Shown: piece by piece, positions 9,773 through 21,859 of the stretch | Layout of the letters: each line of letters starts with the position of its first letter | Position numbering within the stretch: position 1 is the stretch's first letter | NCBI GenBank assembly: GCA_916048095.2 | Contig: OU696576.1 | Coordinates: forward strand, 7,934,488-7,998,487 | DNA length: 64,000 nucleotides | From: Sacculina carcini | Lineage: Eukaryota; Arthropoda; Thecostraca; Sacculinidae | Direction: 5' to 3' | The notes under the pieces: model-generated | Told to the model about the DNA's origin: nothing | Seen by the model: the letters and a program-made list of their open reading frames with translations, nothing else | Databases searched by the model: none | Program-made: the position numbers and the translations under genes

Positions 9773-9778
<6 letters not shown>
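9621..9778 (+). pseudogene. Penelope-like ORF, N-terminal fragment (right arm)
   Basis: Same N-terminal 50-odd residues as the left arm, starting M-A-S-D-S-R-K at 9621, then cut by (TA)n at 9779. An ORF extending upstream through the promoter region is a less likely start because it would cross the TATA box. Confidence 0.7.
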
Positions 9779-9811
<33 letters not shown>

Positions 9812-11989
9812 GAATTATCTGTGTGTGTGTATGCTTGGATACGAGGTGACATAACTGAGCGGGTTCAATGATATAGATCAGGGTTTTTAAACGTAAACGA
9901 AACGATGGATCATTTTTATGAAATAAAAATGTCCCGCGGGTAGCAACTATAGACAATAGAACGTTCAATTTCACCGTGTATAATGAATTCATATACAAAA
10001 CTAACGGAGTTGACTTCAAGATCCAGAACAAATCGTGTTCGAGTTCTGAATTATCCCGCACGACGGGTGGGTTTAAATATGAGGCGGAATGAGGGAAAAT
10101 TTTGTCTAAATTAAACTGAAAATCATTACATTTACACTTTTCAATTGATATCCTTTGTTTTATTAATTGTTTTGCACGACGAACGGGTTTAACTGCTAGA
10201 TGAGAACTTGAATTAAATTATATATAATTAAATCGCATTATACAATAGATGTGAATTAATCTGTCTTACAGTTTGGTTACTATATTATATTGGCGGGATT
10301 CGAGAACATTATTGGTGGGCCGCGTGTTTTATACTAAGAGGGGATGAGATGATATACGATAAGATGGGATGGTTGGGTTGGGCTTGGTAGGATTGGATCA
10401 GGTTATATTGGGTTTAATAAGAATGCGGAATATAATGTATGTATATGAATTTTTTGGCAGTAAATATTGTACTGGCAAAAGTATAAGAGTACTTGTGCAA
10501 ATGATGTTGGGGAATGATGTTAAGTTATGCATATATTTTGGAAACATCATGATGAAAATATTTCATTTTTCATCATTCTTCATTATTTCGTGTTTAAGTT
10601 CTGAATATTTTCGTACGACGGGCAGACTTAAATATGACGCTACTTGAGGGAAATATTTTGTCCAAATATATAAAAAAATATTCACCTTCATACTTTTCTA
10701 TTAGATAAGACTTTTAATGGGTTTACTTCTTTTTTTTAATTTTTATCTCTATTTGTAATTTGTAATATTTTTTATGAATATCAATTTTTATAAATATGAA
10801 TATAATTTTATGAAATCTTCCGCACAACGGGCGGGTTTTAATGCTATATGAGAACTTAAATTAAATAATATATAATTAAATGGCAATATTCAATAAATGT
10901 GTATTAATCTGTCTTACAGTTTGGTTTCTATATTATACTGGCGGGCTGCGAGAACATTATTGGTGGGCCGCGTGTTTGATACTAAGAGGGGATGAGATGA
11001 TATATGATAAGATGGGATGGTTGGGCTGGGTTTGGTAGGATTGCGTCAGGATATATTGGGTTTAATATGAATGCGGAATATAATGTATGTATATAAATGT
11101 ATATGAATGTATGTATATGAATTTTTCGGCAGTTAATATTATACTGGTAAAAGTATAATAGTACTTGTGCAAATGATGTTGGGGAATTATGTTAAGTTAT
11201 AAATATATATTGGAAATATTCTGATGAAAATGTTTCATTTTTCATCATTTTTCATTATGTCGTGTTTGAGTTCTGAATTATTCCGTACGACGGGCAGGCT
11301 TGAATATGATGCTATTTGAGGGAAATATTTTGTCCAAATATAAATAAAAATATTCACCTATATACTTTTCTATTAGATAAGACTTTTAATGGGGTGACTT
11401 TTTTCTTTATAATTTGTATCTCGTCTATTTTTAATTGAATATTAATTGTATTCTATTAATTGCTCCGCACGACGGGCGGCTTTCAATGCTAGATAGTGAT
11501 GTTAAGTTATCAATATATTTTGGAAACATTATGATGAAAAAGTGTAGTCATTTTTCATTGTTTCGTGTCTGTGTTCTGAATTATTCAGCACGGCGGGCAG
11601 GTTTAAATATGAGGCGGTTTAGGCAAACTAATATAAACATATATATTAAAATATATAAATTTAGACTTTGTTATGGGTTCACTCCACTCTTCTTTAATTC
11701 ATATTCCTTTTCTCTTATGAATTGAATACAAATTGAATAGTATGAATTGTTCCGCACAACGGGCGGGTTTTAATGCTAGAAAGTAAAAAGTAAAATAGTA
11801 CTTAAGCAAATGATGTTGGGGAATGATGTTAAGTAATTATATATTTTATATTTTAATATATATATATATATATATAATATTAATATATTATATAATATAT
11901 ATATATATAATATAATATATATAATATATAATATATATAATATATAATATATATAATATAATATATATTATAATATTATAATATATTAT

Positions 11990-12034
<45 letters not shown>

Positions 12035-12037
<3 letters not shown>

Positions 12038-15000
12038 ATATATATAAAAGAGATCCTCTGTGTGTGTGTGTGTGTGTGTGTGTCTGTGTGTGTGTCTGTG
12101 TGTCTGTTCGACCCTCCTTGGTCCATTTTCTATCAGCTATTATTCGGTCACCACTTAGCTTACCCGCTAACAATATATACCATCACGTTGGAAATTTTCT
12201 TGTCTACACTTCAGACTAAATTTTAAATTTCAAAAATGAAATAAAAAAAGTTATAGCGGTGAAAAGATAAAATGAACCCTGAAAAATGCGAAAATTTTGG
12301 TAAATTTTCTGAAGACTACTCCTCCTAAAAAAGCATTGGTACAACTATAAAAATTATACCACTGTGTAGAAAATTTTCTCTTCTACTCAACAAAATATAA
12401 TTTATACCCAAAAATTAAATATAAAACATGTTAAATGGAAAACAATCAATCTACATTCAAAATTTTATTTAAACTCCACGCGTCAGATTTTCTATACTTT
12501 TTTCTCTATTTCTCAAAAACTAATAATCACACATCTAAATAAATAATACCATCATGCTGGGAATTTTGTTTGCTACAACAAGGTATAATTTTTCATTTTC
12601 GAAAGTGTATTAAACAAAAGTTACGGCGGTGTGAAGTGTAAATGACAAAAAAGCAAAAAGGCAAAATTAGCACAAAAAACGTGAATATTTTGGTCAATAT
12701 TCCGTTATCTATTCCTCATATACCAGCAATGGTACAGCTATAAAAATAATACTATTGTGTAGATAATTTTGTGTTCTACAAGAAAAGTTAAAATTTATAC
12801 CCACAAATGATACAAAAAACGTGTACAATTGGCAAAATTCTCAAATACATCCAAAATTACACTTGAACACCGGGTGATTAAAATTAATTCATTTTTCTAC
12901 CCATTTCTCAGGAACTATTTATCACACATTACAATAAATTATACCATCGTGCTAGAAATTTTGTTTTCTACAATACGGTATAATTTGTAATTTTCCAAAG
13001 TGTATCTGAAGGACGTTACGGGGGTGTAAAATCAAACGGACATATTGCCAATTTGACAGCTATTATGCGCACTTGCGATTACACAGGAATATACTACTGT
13101 GTAGATAATTTTGTGTTCTACAATATAAGTTATAATTTATACCCACAAATGATACAAAAAACGTGTAAAATTGGCAAAATTCGCAAATACATCCAAAATT
13201 ACACTTGAACAACGGGCGACTAAAATTAATTCATTTTTCTACTATTTATCAGTAACTATTTGTTATACATGAAAATAAATTATACCATCGTGCTAGAAAT
13301 TTTGTTTTCTACAATACGGTATAATTTGTAATTTTCCAAAGTGTATCTAAAGGAAGTTACGGCGATGTAAAGTCAAAATGTCATGTTGCTAATTTGACAG
13401 CTATTATGCGCACTTGCGATTTCACATGAATATACACTGATTTAATTTCACTGAAGTCCAATCACAATTTACGCACTTGCGATTACACAGGAATATACTA
13501 CTGTGTAGAGAATTTTGTGTTCTACAATATAAGCTATAATTTATACCCACAAATGATACAAAAAACGTGTAAAATTGGCAAAATTCTCAAATACATCCAA
13601 AATTACACTAGAACACCGGGCGACTAAAATTAATTAATTTTTCTAATATTTTTCAGTAACCATTTATTATACATAAAAATAAATTATACCATCGTGCTAG
13701 AAATCTTGTTTTCTACAATACGGTATAATTTTTAATTTTCCAAAGTGTATCTAAAGGAAGTTACGGCGATGTAAAGTCAAAATGTCATGTTGCCAATTTG
13801 ACAGCTATTATGCGCACTTGCGATTACACATGAATATACACTGATTTAATTTCACTGAAGTCCAATCACAATTTACGCACTTGCGATTACACAGAAATAT
13901 ACTACTGTGTAGAGAAGTTTGTGTTCTAAAAAGATAAGCTATAATTTATACCCACAAATGTTACAAAAAACGTGTAAAATTGGCAAAATTCTCAAATACA
14001 TCCAAAATTACACTTGAACACCGGGCGACTAAAATTAATTCATTTTTCTACTATTTCTCAGTAACTATTTGTTATACATAAGAATAAATTATACCATCGT
14101 GCTAGAAATCTTGTTTTCTACAATACGGTATAATTTGTAATTTTCCAAAGGGTATCTGAAGGAAGTTACGGCGGTGTAAATTCAAAAGCACATATTACCA
14201 ATTTGACAGCTATTATGCGCACTTGCGATTACACAGGAATATACACCGATTAAATTTCACTGAAGCCCAATCACAATTAAGAATGCATCATATTAGCTCC
14301 AAGCATGGATGGTGTGGTTTTATTGGGTACAGTTTAATTAATGCTACACTATAATGAATGTAAAGGCTTTATTGTCCTCAATAACGTTCCGCACGACGGG
14401 CGGGTAAAATGCTACTGGGAACAAAGTAAACTACTGAATTTAACTGTGTAATTTAATTGGTTTAATTTCAAGTTGCATAAGCATAAGTTGCATTAGGATA
14501 TGGGTTGCAATATCATGTAATGCCAACTATATGTATATGCTGTTTTAGCGGAAGCATTAATCTGGAATTATAGAGATGACAGAAAGTTGCATTGTTTTGA
14601 CAGTGTTACACTTCTGAATTACTACACACGAAGGACGGGTGTGAATTTGAGCAGTTTTGAGGGAAAAAAATTCGTCAATAATTAAAACAAGAATTTACAC
14701 ATTTATATTTTTATATTGGATAAGCTTTTTGCTTTTTGATTCATTATATTTTATTAATAGATCCGCACGACGGGCGGGTTTAAATACGAGGCTGTTTGAG
14801 GGAAAACATTTTGCCACATCTAAAATAAAAACATTCATATTTAGACTTTTCTATTGTTTAAGACTTTTTATGGGTTTACTTTTTATTTTTTTATTTCTAA
14901 TCGTTTTTGATTAATTCAATATTTATTTTACTTTATTTATTGTTCTGCACAACGGGCGGGTTTTGATGCTAGATGGTGATATTAAGTTATAAATACATTT

Positions 15001-15502
15001 TGAAAACATTATGATACAAAAGTTTAGTTACTTTTCATTGTTTTGAGTCTGAGTTCTGAATTATTCAGCACGACGGGCAGGTCTAAATATGAGGCGATTT
15101 AGGCAAACTATTTTGTCAAAATAATATAAAAATATAGAAATTTAGACTTTATTTGGGTTTACTCCATTCATTTTTAATTCATATTCCTTTTATCTTATGA
15201 ATTGAATACAAATTTCATAGTATGAATTGTTCCGCACGACGGGCGGGTTTACATGCTAGCATTTTCATTGTTTGTTACGTGGTTGTGTTCTAAATTATTC
15301 CGCACGACGGGCAGTTTCATATATGAGGCCGAATGAGGGATAATATTTTGTCAAATTTAAGATAAAAATATTCAGATTTAGAGTTTTTTATTGGTGAACG
15401 TATATACAGGTTATATTTTTTGCTTTTTTATTTGTATTCAGTTTATTTTATGGATTGAATATGAATTTTACTTTATGAATTGTTCCGCACGACGGGTGGG
15501 TT

Positions 15503-15550
<48 letters not shown>

Positions 15551-16010
15551 AAATTATCAGTCTGCCAGTGTGTATGTATGCTTGAATATGAGGCGGCATA
15601 ATTGCGCGGGCTCAATGGTATAGATCAGGGGCTTCAAACGTAAACGAAGCGATGGATCATATGTATGAGATAAAAATGTCCCGCGGGTAGCAGCTATAGA
15701 CAACATGACGTTCAATTTAACCGTATAGAATGAATTCATATACAAAACTAACGGATTTGACTTCAAGATCCAGAACGGATCGCGTTCGAGATCTGAATTC
15801 TTCCGCGCGTCGGGCGGGTTTAAATATGAGGCGGATTGAGGGAAAATATTTTGTTAAATAATAGAAAAAATGATTAAACTTAGACTTTTCAATTGATTAC
15901 AATTTTGTGAGTGTGCCCTTTTTCATATTTAATTTTTCTATATTTTTTATGAATTAAACATGAATTTCATTTTAAGAATTGTTCCGCACAACGGGCGGGT
16001 TTTAATGCTA

Positions 16011-16051
<41 letters not shown>

Positions 16052-16842
16052 TATATAATTTTATATTATTTTAATTTTATTATATTTAATTTTATATATT
16101 TATAAGAATTTTATAGCATGAATTGTTCCGCACGACGGGTGGGTTTGAAAAAAGTTTTTTATATACATAAAAATGCTCCTCGGGCAGCAACTATAGACAA
16201 TAGAACGTCTCCTGTAGAATTCATCCATACACAACACCAATGGATTTGACTTCAAGATCCAGAACGGATCGTGTTCGAGTTCTGAATTATTCAGCACGAC
16301 GGGCGGGTGTGAAAATTACTAAGGCGGACTGAGGGGAAATATTTTGTCGAAATCAAAATAATTAAACTTAGAATTTTGAATTGATTAATATTTTTATGAG
16401 AGCACCCTATTTCATTTTTAATTTTCCATAATTTATGAATTGAATATGAATTTCATATTATGAATTGCTCCGCACAACGGGCGGGTTTAATGCTAGAAAT
16501 TATCTGTCTGTCTGTGAATGTATGCTTGAATATGAGGCATATGATGTCCTGCGGGCAGCAATAAATCGTTCCATTTCACCGTGTAGAATGAATTCATATA
16601 CAAAGCTAATGCATTTGACTTCAAGATCCAGAACGGATGGTGTTCGAGTTCTGAATTAATCCGCACGTCGGCCGGGTTTAAATATGAGGCGGGCTGAGTG
16701 AAAATACTTCGTCAAAATAAAATTAAAAATAATGAAATTTAGACTTTTTAATTGATTAAGGTTTTTATGAGTTTGCCTTATTTATTTTTAATTTGCAATA
16801 TTTTTATGAATTGCTCCGCACAACGGGCGGGTTTTAATGCTA

Positions 16843-16843
<1 letters not shown>
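12035..16843 (+). mobile_element. Helitron-like element II (non-autonomous)
   Basis: The 5' end TCTATATATATAAAAGAGAT, then CCTCTG and a TG tract, is preceded by ...ATA. From 12173 to about 14290 run about six diverged modules of 340-410 bp beginning 'ataccatc.tgct.gaaattttgttttctaca'. From 14390 on come GC-island units. The 3' end is CCGCACAACGGGCGG, 9 nt (GTTTTAATG), CTAG (16840-16843) and then T, the order expected for a Helitron terminus. An earlier equally good terminus is at 16008-16011. No protein-coding capacity is seen. Confidence 0.6.
15507..15548. repeat. (TA)n tract
   Basis: About 40 bases of TA following a CCGCACGACGGGTGGGTTCAA unit inside Helitron-like element II. Confidence 0.9.

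Positions 16844-16921
<78 letters not shown>
16844..16921. repeat. (TA)n tract right of Helitron 3' end
   Basis: Directly follows CTAG at 16840-16843. Together with the (TA)n at 17600-17681 it encloses a Penelope tandem junction. Confidence 0.95.
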
Positions 16922-16924
<3 letters not shown>

Positions 16925-17079
16925 TCATTCAGACAAACGAGATTAAACTGGATTGCCGCTTTGCAGTTTTCAATCTTCTTCTTCGTCGTCTCGATCGCTC
17001 GTGCGAGTTTTTGATGATCGCTGTTGAGCTTGTGCAGTAATTCGCCGATGTGTAACGTTTCGGAGCAGCCGGTCTCCAT
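16922..17079 (-). pseudogene. Penelope-like ORF, N-terminal fragment
   Basis: Starts at the ATG at 17079 (M-E-T-G-C-S) and encodes about 52 residues (H-x-K-x2-R-x-I-E, later I-x-FN-x2-C) before (TA)n cuts it. Its pattern matches the N-terminus at 9621-9778 despite low identity. The ATG lies within a hammerhead-like core. Confidence 0.65.
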
Positions 17080-17092
17080 CCTCAGACAATGT
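17050..17092 (-). ncRNA. Hammerhead-ribozyme-like motif (second family)
   Basis: On the minus strand: core CTGAGGA (17085-17079), one extra T, stem II GGAG/CTCC around an 8-nt loop, GAAA (17061-17058), then the self-complementary ACGT. Stem I is weak, about three pairs (TGT with ACA). The A of the ORF's ATG (17079) is the last A of the core, exactly as in the first family. Confidence 0.55.
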
Positions 17093-17130
17093 GGTCAACT
17101 AAATGCCGTTTGTTCGTTGTCGAGTGTGTG

Positions 17131-17138
17131 TTTATATA
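17131..17138 (-). promoter_or_regulatory. TATA box of the second Penelope family
   Basis: The minus strand reads TATATAAACACAC, about 52 nt upstream of the ATG at 17079 and 46 nt upstream of the hammerhead-like core. Confidence 0.5.
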
Positions 17139-17201
17139 GGACGTCAATTGTATGTGTTATTTTCACGACTCGTGTATGCGCGCGGTGTGCGAAATTCGCA
17201 C

Positions 17202-17598
17202 CTATGGTCGATGACGCCTATGGCTCACGCTACTGCGCGCCGCCGTTTGTGGCACCTCGCGCATGGGCGCGTCGAGCTCACTGCTTGATGGGGGTCTTTG
17301 GGTGGGGAGAACACCATTTTCCTCCAATTGCACGTTGATTTTTGGGCGCATTGTTGTTATGTAAATTGCTTCCAAAACTTTCAAGCGCCTGTTGTCAGTT
17401 TCGTGCGCCAATATATCTGTTCTTGCCACTATTTCTTCTCGACTAATCTTTGTGTTATGCGCCGATGCATTGTGGTTTTTGATAGCACCGTTGCTGAGAT
17501 GGCAGGTCAAACGGCGCGACAGCGTTGTTGTTGTCATACCGATGTAGGAATGAGGTCCGCATCCCCCATCGTTTTCACAGGTGTTCCGGTAGACAACA

Positions 17599-17601
<3 letters not shown>
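17202..17601 (-). pseudogene. Penelope-like C-terminal GIY-YIG endonuclease fragment
   Basis: The open frame runs from the (TA)n edge to the stop at 17202. It contains a GIY-YIG-type segment (VVYRN... HSYIGMT), then the conserved T-L-x-R-R and a later E-A-I-Y-I-T-x-x-R-P-x-I-N, typical of the endonuclease domain at the end of Penelope-like proteins. The reverse transcriptase is missing. The C-terminal tail is rich in proline and arginine. Confidence 0.75.

Positions 17602-17681
<80 letters not shown>
17600..17681. repeat. (TA)n tract
   Basis: About 80 bases of TA between the Penelope fragment and the inverted Helitron 3' end at 17690. Confidence 0.95.
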
Positions 17682-17689
<8 letters not shown>

Positions 17690-19759
17690 CTAGCATTAAA
17701 ACCCACCCGATGTGCGGAGAAATTAATAAAATGAAATTCATATTCATAAAAATATTCCAAATAAAAAAAGAAAAATGAAAAGTCATGAGTACTCAATAGA
17801 AAAGTCCAAGTGTCAATATTTATATTTTTATTTGGACATAATATTTTCCCTCAACCCGCCTCATATATAAACCCACCCATTGTGCGGAATCATTCAGAAC
17901 ACAAACACGTAACAAACAATAAAAATTCTAGCATGTGAACCCGCACGTCGTGCGAAACAGTTCATACTATTAAATTTGTATTCAATTCATAAGAGAAAAG
18001 GAATATGAATTAAAAAAGAATGGAGTAAACCCATAAAAAAGTCCAAATTTCTATATTTTCATATTTATTTTCACAAAATAGTTTGTCTAAACCCGCCCGT
18101 CGTGCTGAATAATTCAGAACTCAGACACGAAACAATGAAAAATGACTACACTTTTTCATCATAATGTTTCCAATATATATATATATATATATATACTAGC
18201 ATTAAAACCCGCCCGTTGTGCGGAACAATTCATAAAATTTAATTCATATTTAATTAGTAAAGATATTGCAAATTAAAAAAGTTATAGTAAATCCATAGGA
18301 ATCCTAATCAATTGAAAAGTCTAAATTTCATAATTTTTTATTGGTATTTTGACAAAATATTATCCCTCAACCCGCCTCATATTTAATCCCGCCCGTCGTG
18401 CGGAATAATTCAGAACTCGAACACGATCCGTTCTGCAACTTGAAGTCAAATCCGTTAGTTTTGCATATGAGCTCGTTTTACACGGTGAAATTAAACGTTC
18501 TATTGTCTACAGTTGATGCCCCTGGGACATTATTATCTCATAAACATGATACATCGCTTAGTTTACGCTTGAAGCCCCTGTACCATTGCCATCTATACCA
18601 TTGAGCCCGCGCAGTTAGGTCACCTCATATTCAAGCGTACAATAAAGACTTTCTATTTAGTATAGTTTAGCATTAATTAAACTGTACGCAATAAAACCAT
18701 ACCATCCATGCTTGGAGCTAATATGATGCATTCTTAATTGTGATTGGGCTTCAGTGAAATTTAATCGGTGTATATTCCTGTTTAATCGCAAGTGGGCATA
18801 ATAGCTGTCAAATTGGTAATATGTCCTTTTGACTTTACACCGCCGTAACGTCTTTCAGATACACTTTGGAAATTAAAAATGATACCGCATTGTAGAAAAC
18901 ATAACTTCCAGCACGATGGTATAATTTATTATAACGTGTGACAAATAGTTACTGAGAAATAGGTAGAAAAATGAATAATTTTTAGTCGCCTGGTGTTCAA
19001 GTGCAATTTTGGTTGTGTTTGAGAATTTAACCAATTTTACACGCTTTTTGTATCATTTGTGGGTATAAATTTTAACTTATCTTGTAGAGCAAAAAATTTT
19101 CTACACAATAGTATAATGTTTAAAGCTCTAACGTAGCTGGTTGATGAATAATAGATAGCGGAATATTGACCAAAATATTCGCGTTTTTCATTGCTAATTT
19201 TGCCTTTTTGACTTTGTCATTTTGAATTCACACCGCTGTAACTTTTTTTTAAAACACTCTGGAAGATTAAAATTTATACCGTGCTGTGGAACACCAAATT
19301 CCCAGCATGATAGTATTATTACTTTAGATGTGTGATAATTAGTTTTTGAGAAATAGAGAAAAAGTAAAGAAAATCGGACGCGTTGAGTTTAAATATAATT
19401 TTGAATGTAGATTGAAATTTTGTCATTTTTACACCTTTTATATTCAATTTTTGGATGTGAATAATAACGTATCTTGTAGAACGGAATTTTTTTTACACAG
19501 TGGTATACTCTGCGTTGCTGTATCATTTCTGGTTTAGGAGATCTCGATGGCAGAATATTGACCAAATTCGCATTGTTCAGGGTTCATTTTGTCTTTTCAC
19601 CGCCATAAATTTTTTTGGTCTCATGTTTAAAATTTCAAATTTAATGTAAAGTGTAGACAAGAAAATTTCCAACGTGATAGTATAAATTGTTAGCGGGTAC
19701 GCCAAGTGGTGGCCGAGTATTAACTGATAGAATATGGACCAAGGATGGTGGAACACACA

Positions 19760-19796
<37 letters not shown>

Positions 19797-19817
19797 GATG
19801 TCTTTTATATATATAGA
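17690..19817 (-). mobile_element. Helitron-like element III with both canonical ends
   Basis: On the minus strand the element starts TCTATATATATAAAAGACAT (19817 downward), continues into a TG tract, AT-rich modules (19.7-18.7 kb) and GC-island units, and ends with the GC island, then GGGTTTTAATG and CTAG (17693-17690) followed by T. At about 2.1 kb it is the cleanest single unit in the window. Its 5' end abuts the CTAG of element IV with no base between. Non-coding. Confidence 0.65.
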
Positions 19818-21145
19818 CTAGCATTACACCCGCCCGTTGTGCGGAGCAATTCATAACATGAAATTCATATTCAATTCATAAAAAAATATGGAAAATTAAA
19901 AATGAAATAGGGTATACTCATAAAGATATTATTGAATTGAAAATTTTAAGTTTAAGGATTTATATTTCGACAAAATACTTCCCCTCAGTCCGCCTTAGTC
20001 ATTTTTACACCTGCCCGTCGTGCTGAATAATTCAGAACTGGAACACTATCCGTTCTGGATCTTGAAGTCAAATCCATTGGTGTTGTGTATGCATTAATTC
20101 TACAGGGGACGTTCTATTGTCTATAATTGCTGCCCGCGGAGCATTTTGAGTTAAAAAAATTACCTTTTTCAAATGAACCATTGGAAAAAATTAACTAAAA
20201 ATACAATTTTTTAAGACCGCCCGTCGTGCGGAACAATTCATGCAATAAAATTCATATATATTCCATAAAATATAATGAATACAAATTGAAAATAAAAAAA
20301 TGTAACCTATAAATATCTTGACCAATAGAAAAGTCAAAATGTGAATATTATTGTATTTATTTTGACAAATATTATCCCTCAACCCGCCTGATATATAAAT
20401 CTGCCCGTCGTGTAGTATAATTCAGAACACAAACACGAAACAAACAATGAAAGATGATGAAATCTTTTCATCAGAATGTTTCCAAACTATATTTATTACT
20501 TAACATTATTCCCCAACATCATTTGCTTAAATAATATTTTAGTTTTACCGCTATAATAATTATTTCTAAAATTTATGTATTTTCCGCTATCATTAAAACC
20601 CAATATAATCTGAGTCAAACCTACCCAACCCAACCCAACCATTCAATCTTGACCGCACTCAGCCTAGTCTGAGGTGATTCAACTTATTAGTTTGTGATCA
20701 CAAAATATACTGATTCTATCATAATTTGTAATCAGAAGACTTAGATTATCTACCCCAGGGGTCCCAAACACGCGGCCCACCAATACTTTCCTCTTAACCG
20801 AACATCGGAACCAAACTGTAAAACAGATAAATTCACATTTGTTGCATAATGCGATATATTCATACACCATTTAAGTCACATTTACATTAGTGAGTCTGGA
20901 TCTTGAAGTCAAGCCCGTGAGTTTTGTATATGGATTCATTCCACACGGTAAAATTGAATGTTTGAACCCACCCGTCGTGCTGAACAATTAATATAACAAA
21001 ATTAATACATATTTAAATGCAAACAGCCAGTCTAATAGAAAACTCTAAATTGTAAAGTCTAAACCAATAGAAAATTCCTGTTCTGAATTTGCTTATTCTT
21101 ATTCAAATAATTGATGACATAATATTCAGTCAACCCGCCTCATAC

Positions 21146-21859
21146 TTAAGGGGATCGACTAACCTCAGCATGACCAAAAATCGAAAAATTTTCATTATCA
21201 TTTTTATTCGCCTAAAATACACTTATATATATCTAGAATACACAGTATAAAAATTGTAACGATATCTCTTATCAAACAGTGAGGAGGGGAAGGAGGGTGG
21301 TGGGGGTGGTGAGTCAGCGTCAGTGAGAAAAATACTAAAAATAGCTCTCCTGAAAACTTACGTTTTTGAGACTTCATCGCATACTCCTTTTTCAATTTTT
21401 GATGCAGTGAGACGAGATAGCGCACATTTGAAAGAAATACCTGTACCCTACAAGCTAACAGAAAGCTTTTTTAAATACTTTGATTAGAAAAATTTATAGC
21501 TGTAAAAATGTGAAAAATGCAAAGATTAGCAATGTTTTCAATATTATCTCATTTTCTTAAATATAAGCTCACAACGAATCATTCAATCTCAAATATGCTC
21601 CTGTTAACTTGTAGAGCACATGTTCCTCTTCAAATGAGCACTGTCTCCACTCTCTGCGTCCAAATTGACTGAGGAGTATATCATCAAAATTACCCCTTAA
21701 TTTTCCGTTTTCTTTGCAGTATCCCATTTTCAATGCCCGGAGCGAAAATTTGTCTCGAACAAAATCATGTTCTTTTTGCGTGTTTTATATGCATGCAAAA
21801 TTTCAGAAGTCTCTGATAATTAATAAAGAAATAATTCTCAGGGTAGTCGATCCCCTTAA
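21146..21859. mobile_element. piggyBac-like MITE with TTAA duplication
   Basis: A 706-bp element (21150-21855) with terminal inverted repeats GGGGATCGACTA (12 bp exact, weaker to about 16 bp), flanked on both sides by TTAA (21146-21149, 21856-21859). Removing it rejoins CATAC-TTAA-GCCCGCCCGTCG, matching uninterrupted Helitron units such as 18380-18400. No transposase ORF: it is a non-autonomous element with the target preference of piggyBac. Confidence 0.75.

Larger units (their letters stand above)
8957..9778. mobile_element. Palindromic pair of Penelope-like 5' ends
   Basis: Two arms of about 380 bp (8979-9359 and 9397-9777) are identical reverse complements wherever I compared them, around a spacer of about 37 bp. 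Each arm carries a TATATAAA box, a hammerhead-like motif and the start of the same Penelope-type ORF, reading outward and ending in (TA)n. The left arm extends about 20 bp further into the coding sequence. So these are two 5' ends head to head, with the rest of each element missing. Confidence 0.8.
6511..11781 (+). mobile_element. Helitron-like element I (non-autonomous, composite)
   Basis: The 5' end TCTATATATATAAAACAGAT follows ...TATA, consistent with insertion between A and T, and leads into a CTGT-rich tract. The first half has AT-rich modules built around 'ataccatc.tgctggaaattttgttttctaca'. The second half (from about 7980) is a series of units carrying CCGCACGACGGGCGGG-type GC islands, one of the last at about 11750 being followed by AATGCTAG. 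No Rep/helicase ORF is present, so it would depend on an autonomous relative. A SINE fragment and a palindromic Penelope insertion are nested in it. The 3' limit is approximate. Confidence 0.55.
16922..17601 (-). mobile_element. Penelope-like tandem junction (second family)
   Basis: Read on the minus strand: the C-terminal GIY-YIG end of one unit (17601-17202), an inter-ORF region of 122 bp with a TATA box and hammerhead-like motif, then the N-terminus of a second unit (17079-16922). The whole RT region of both units is absent, and both outer edges are (TA)n. The layout shows that the element once existed as a head-to-tail tandem, as the third family at 58.6-64 kb still does. Confidence 0.75.

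Noticed and set aside
7980..16843. Regularly recurring CCGCACGACGGGCGGG motif as a CRISPR-like array
   Set aside because: Spacing is irregular (100-400 bp), the intervening DNA is itself repeated rather than unique, and the window is eukaryotic. Helitron-type ends explain it better.
20191..20382. Recurring 60-90 residue frames such as those at 20191, 29898, 26656, 27109 and 31638
   Set aside because: AT-rich, low-complexity translations of repeated Helitron units; they recur only because the DNA is repeated.
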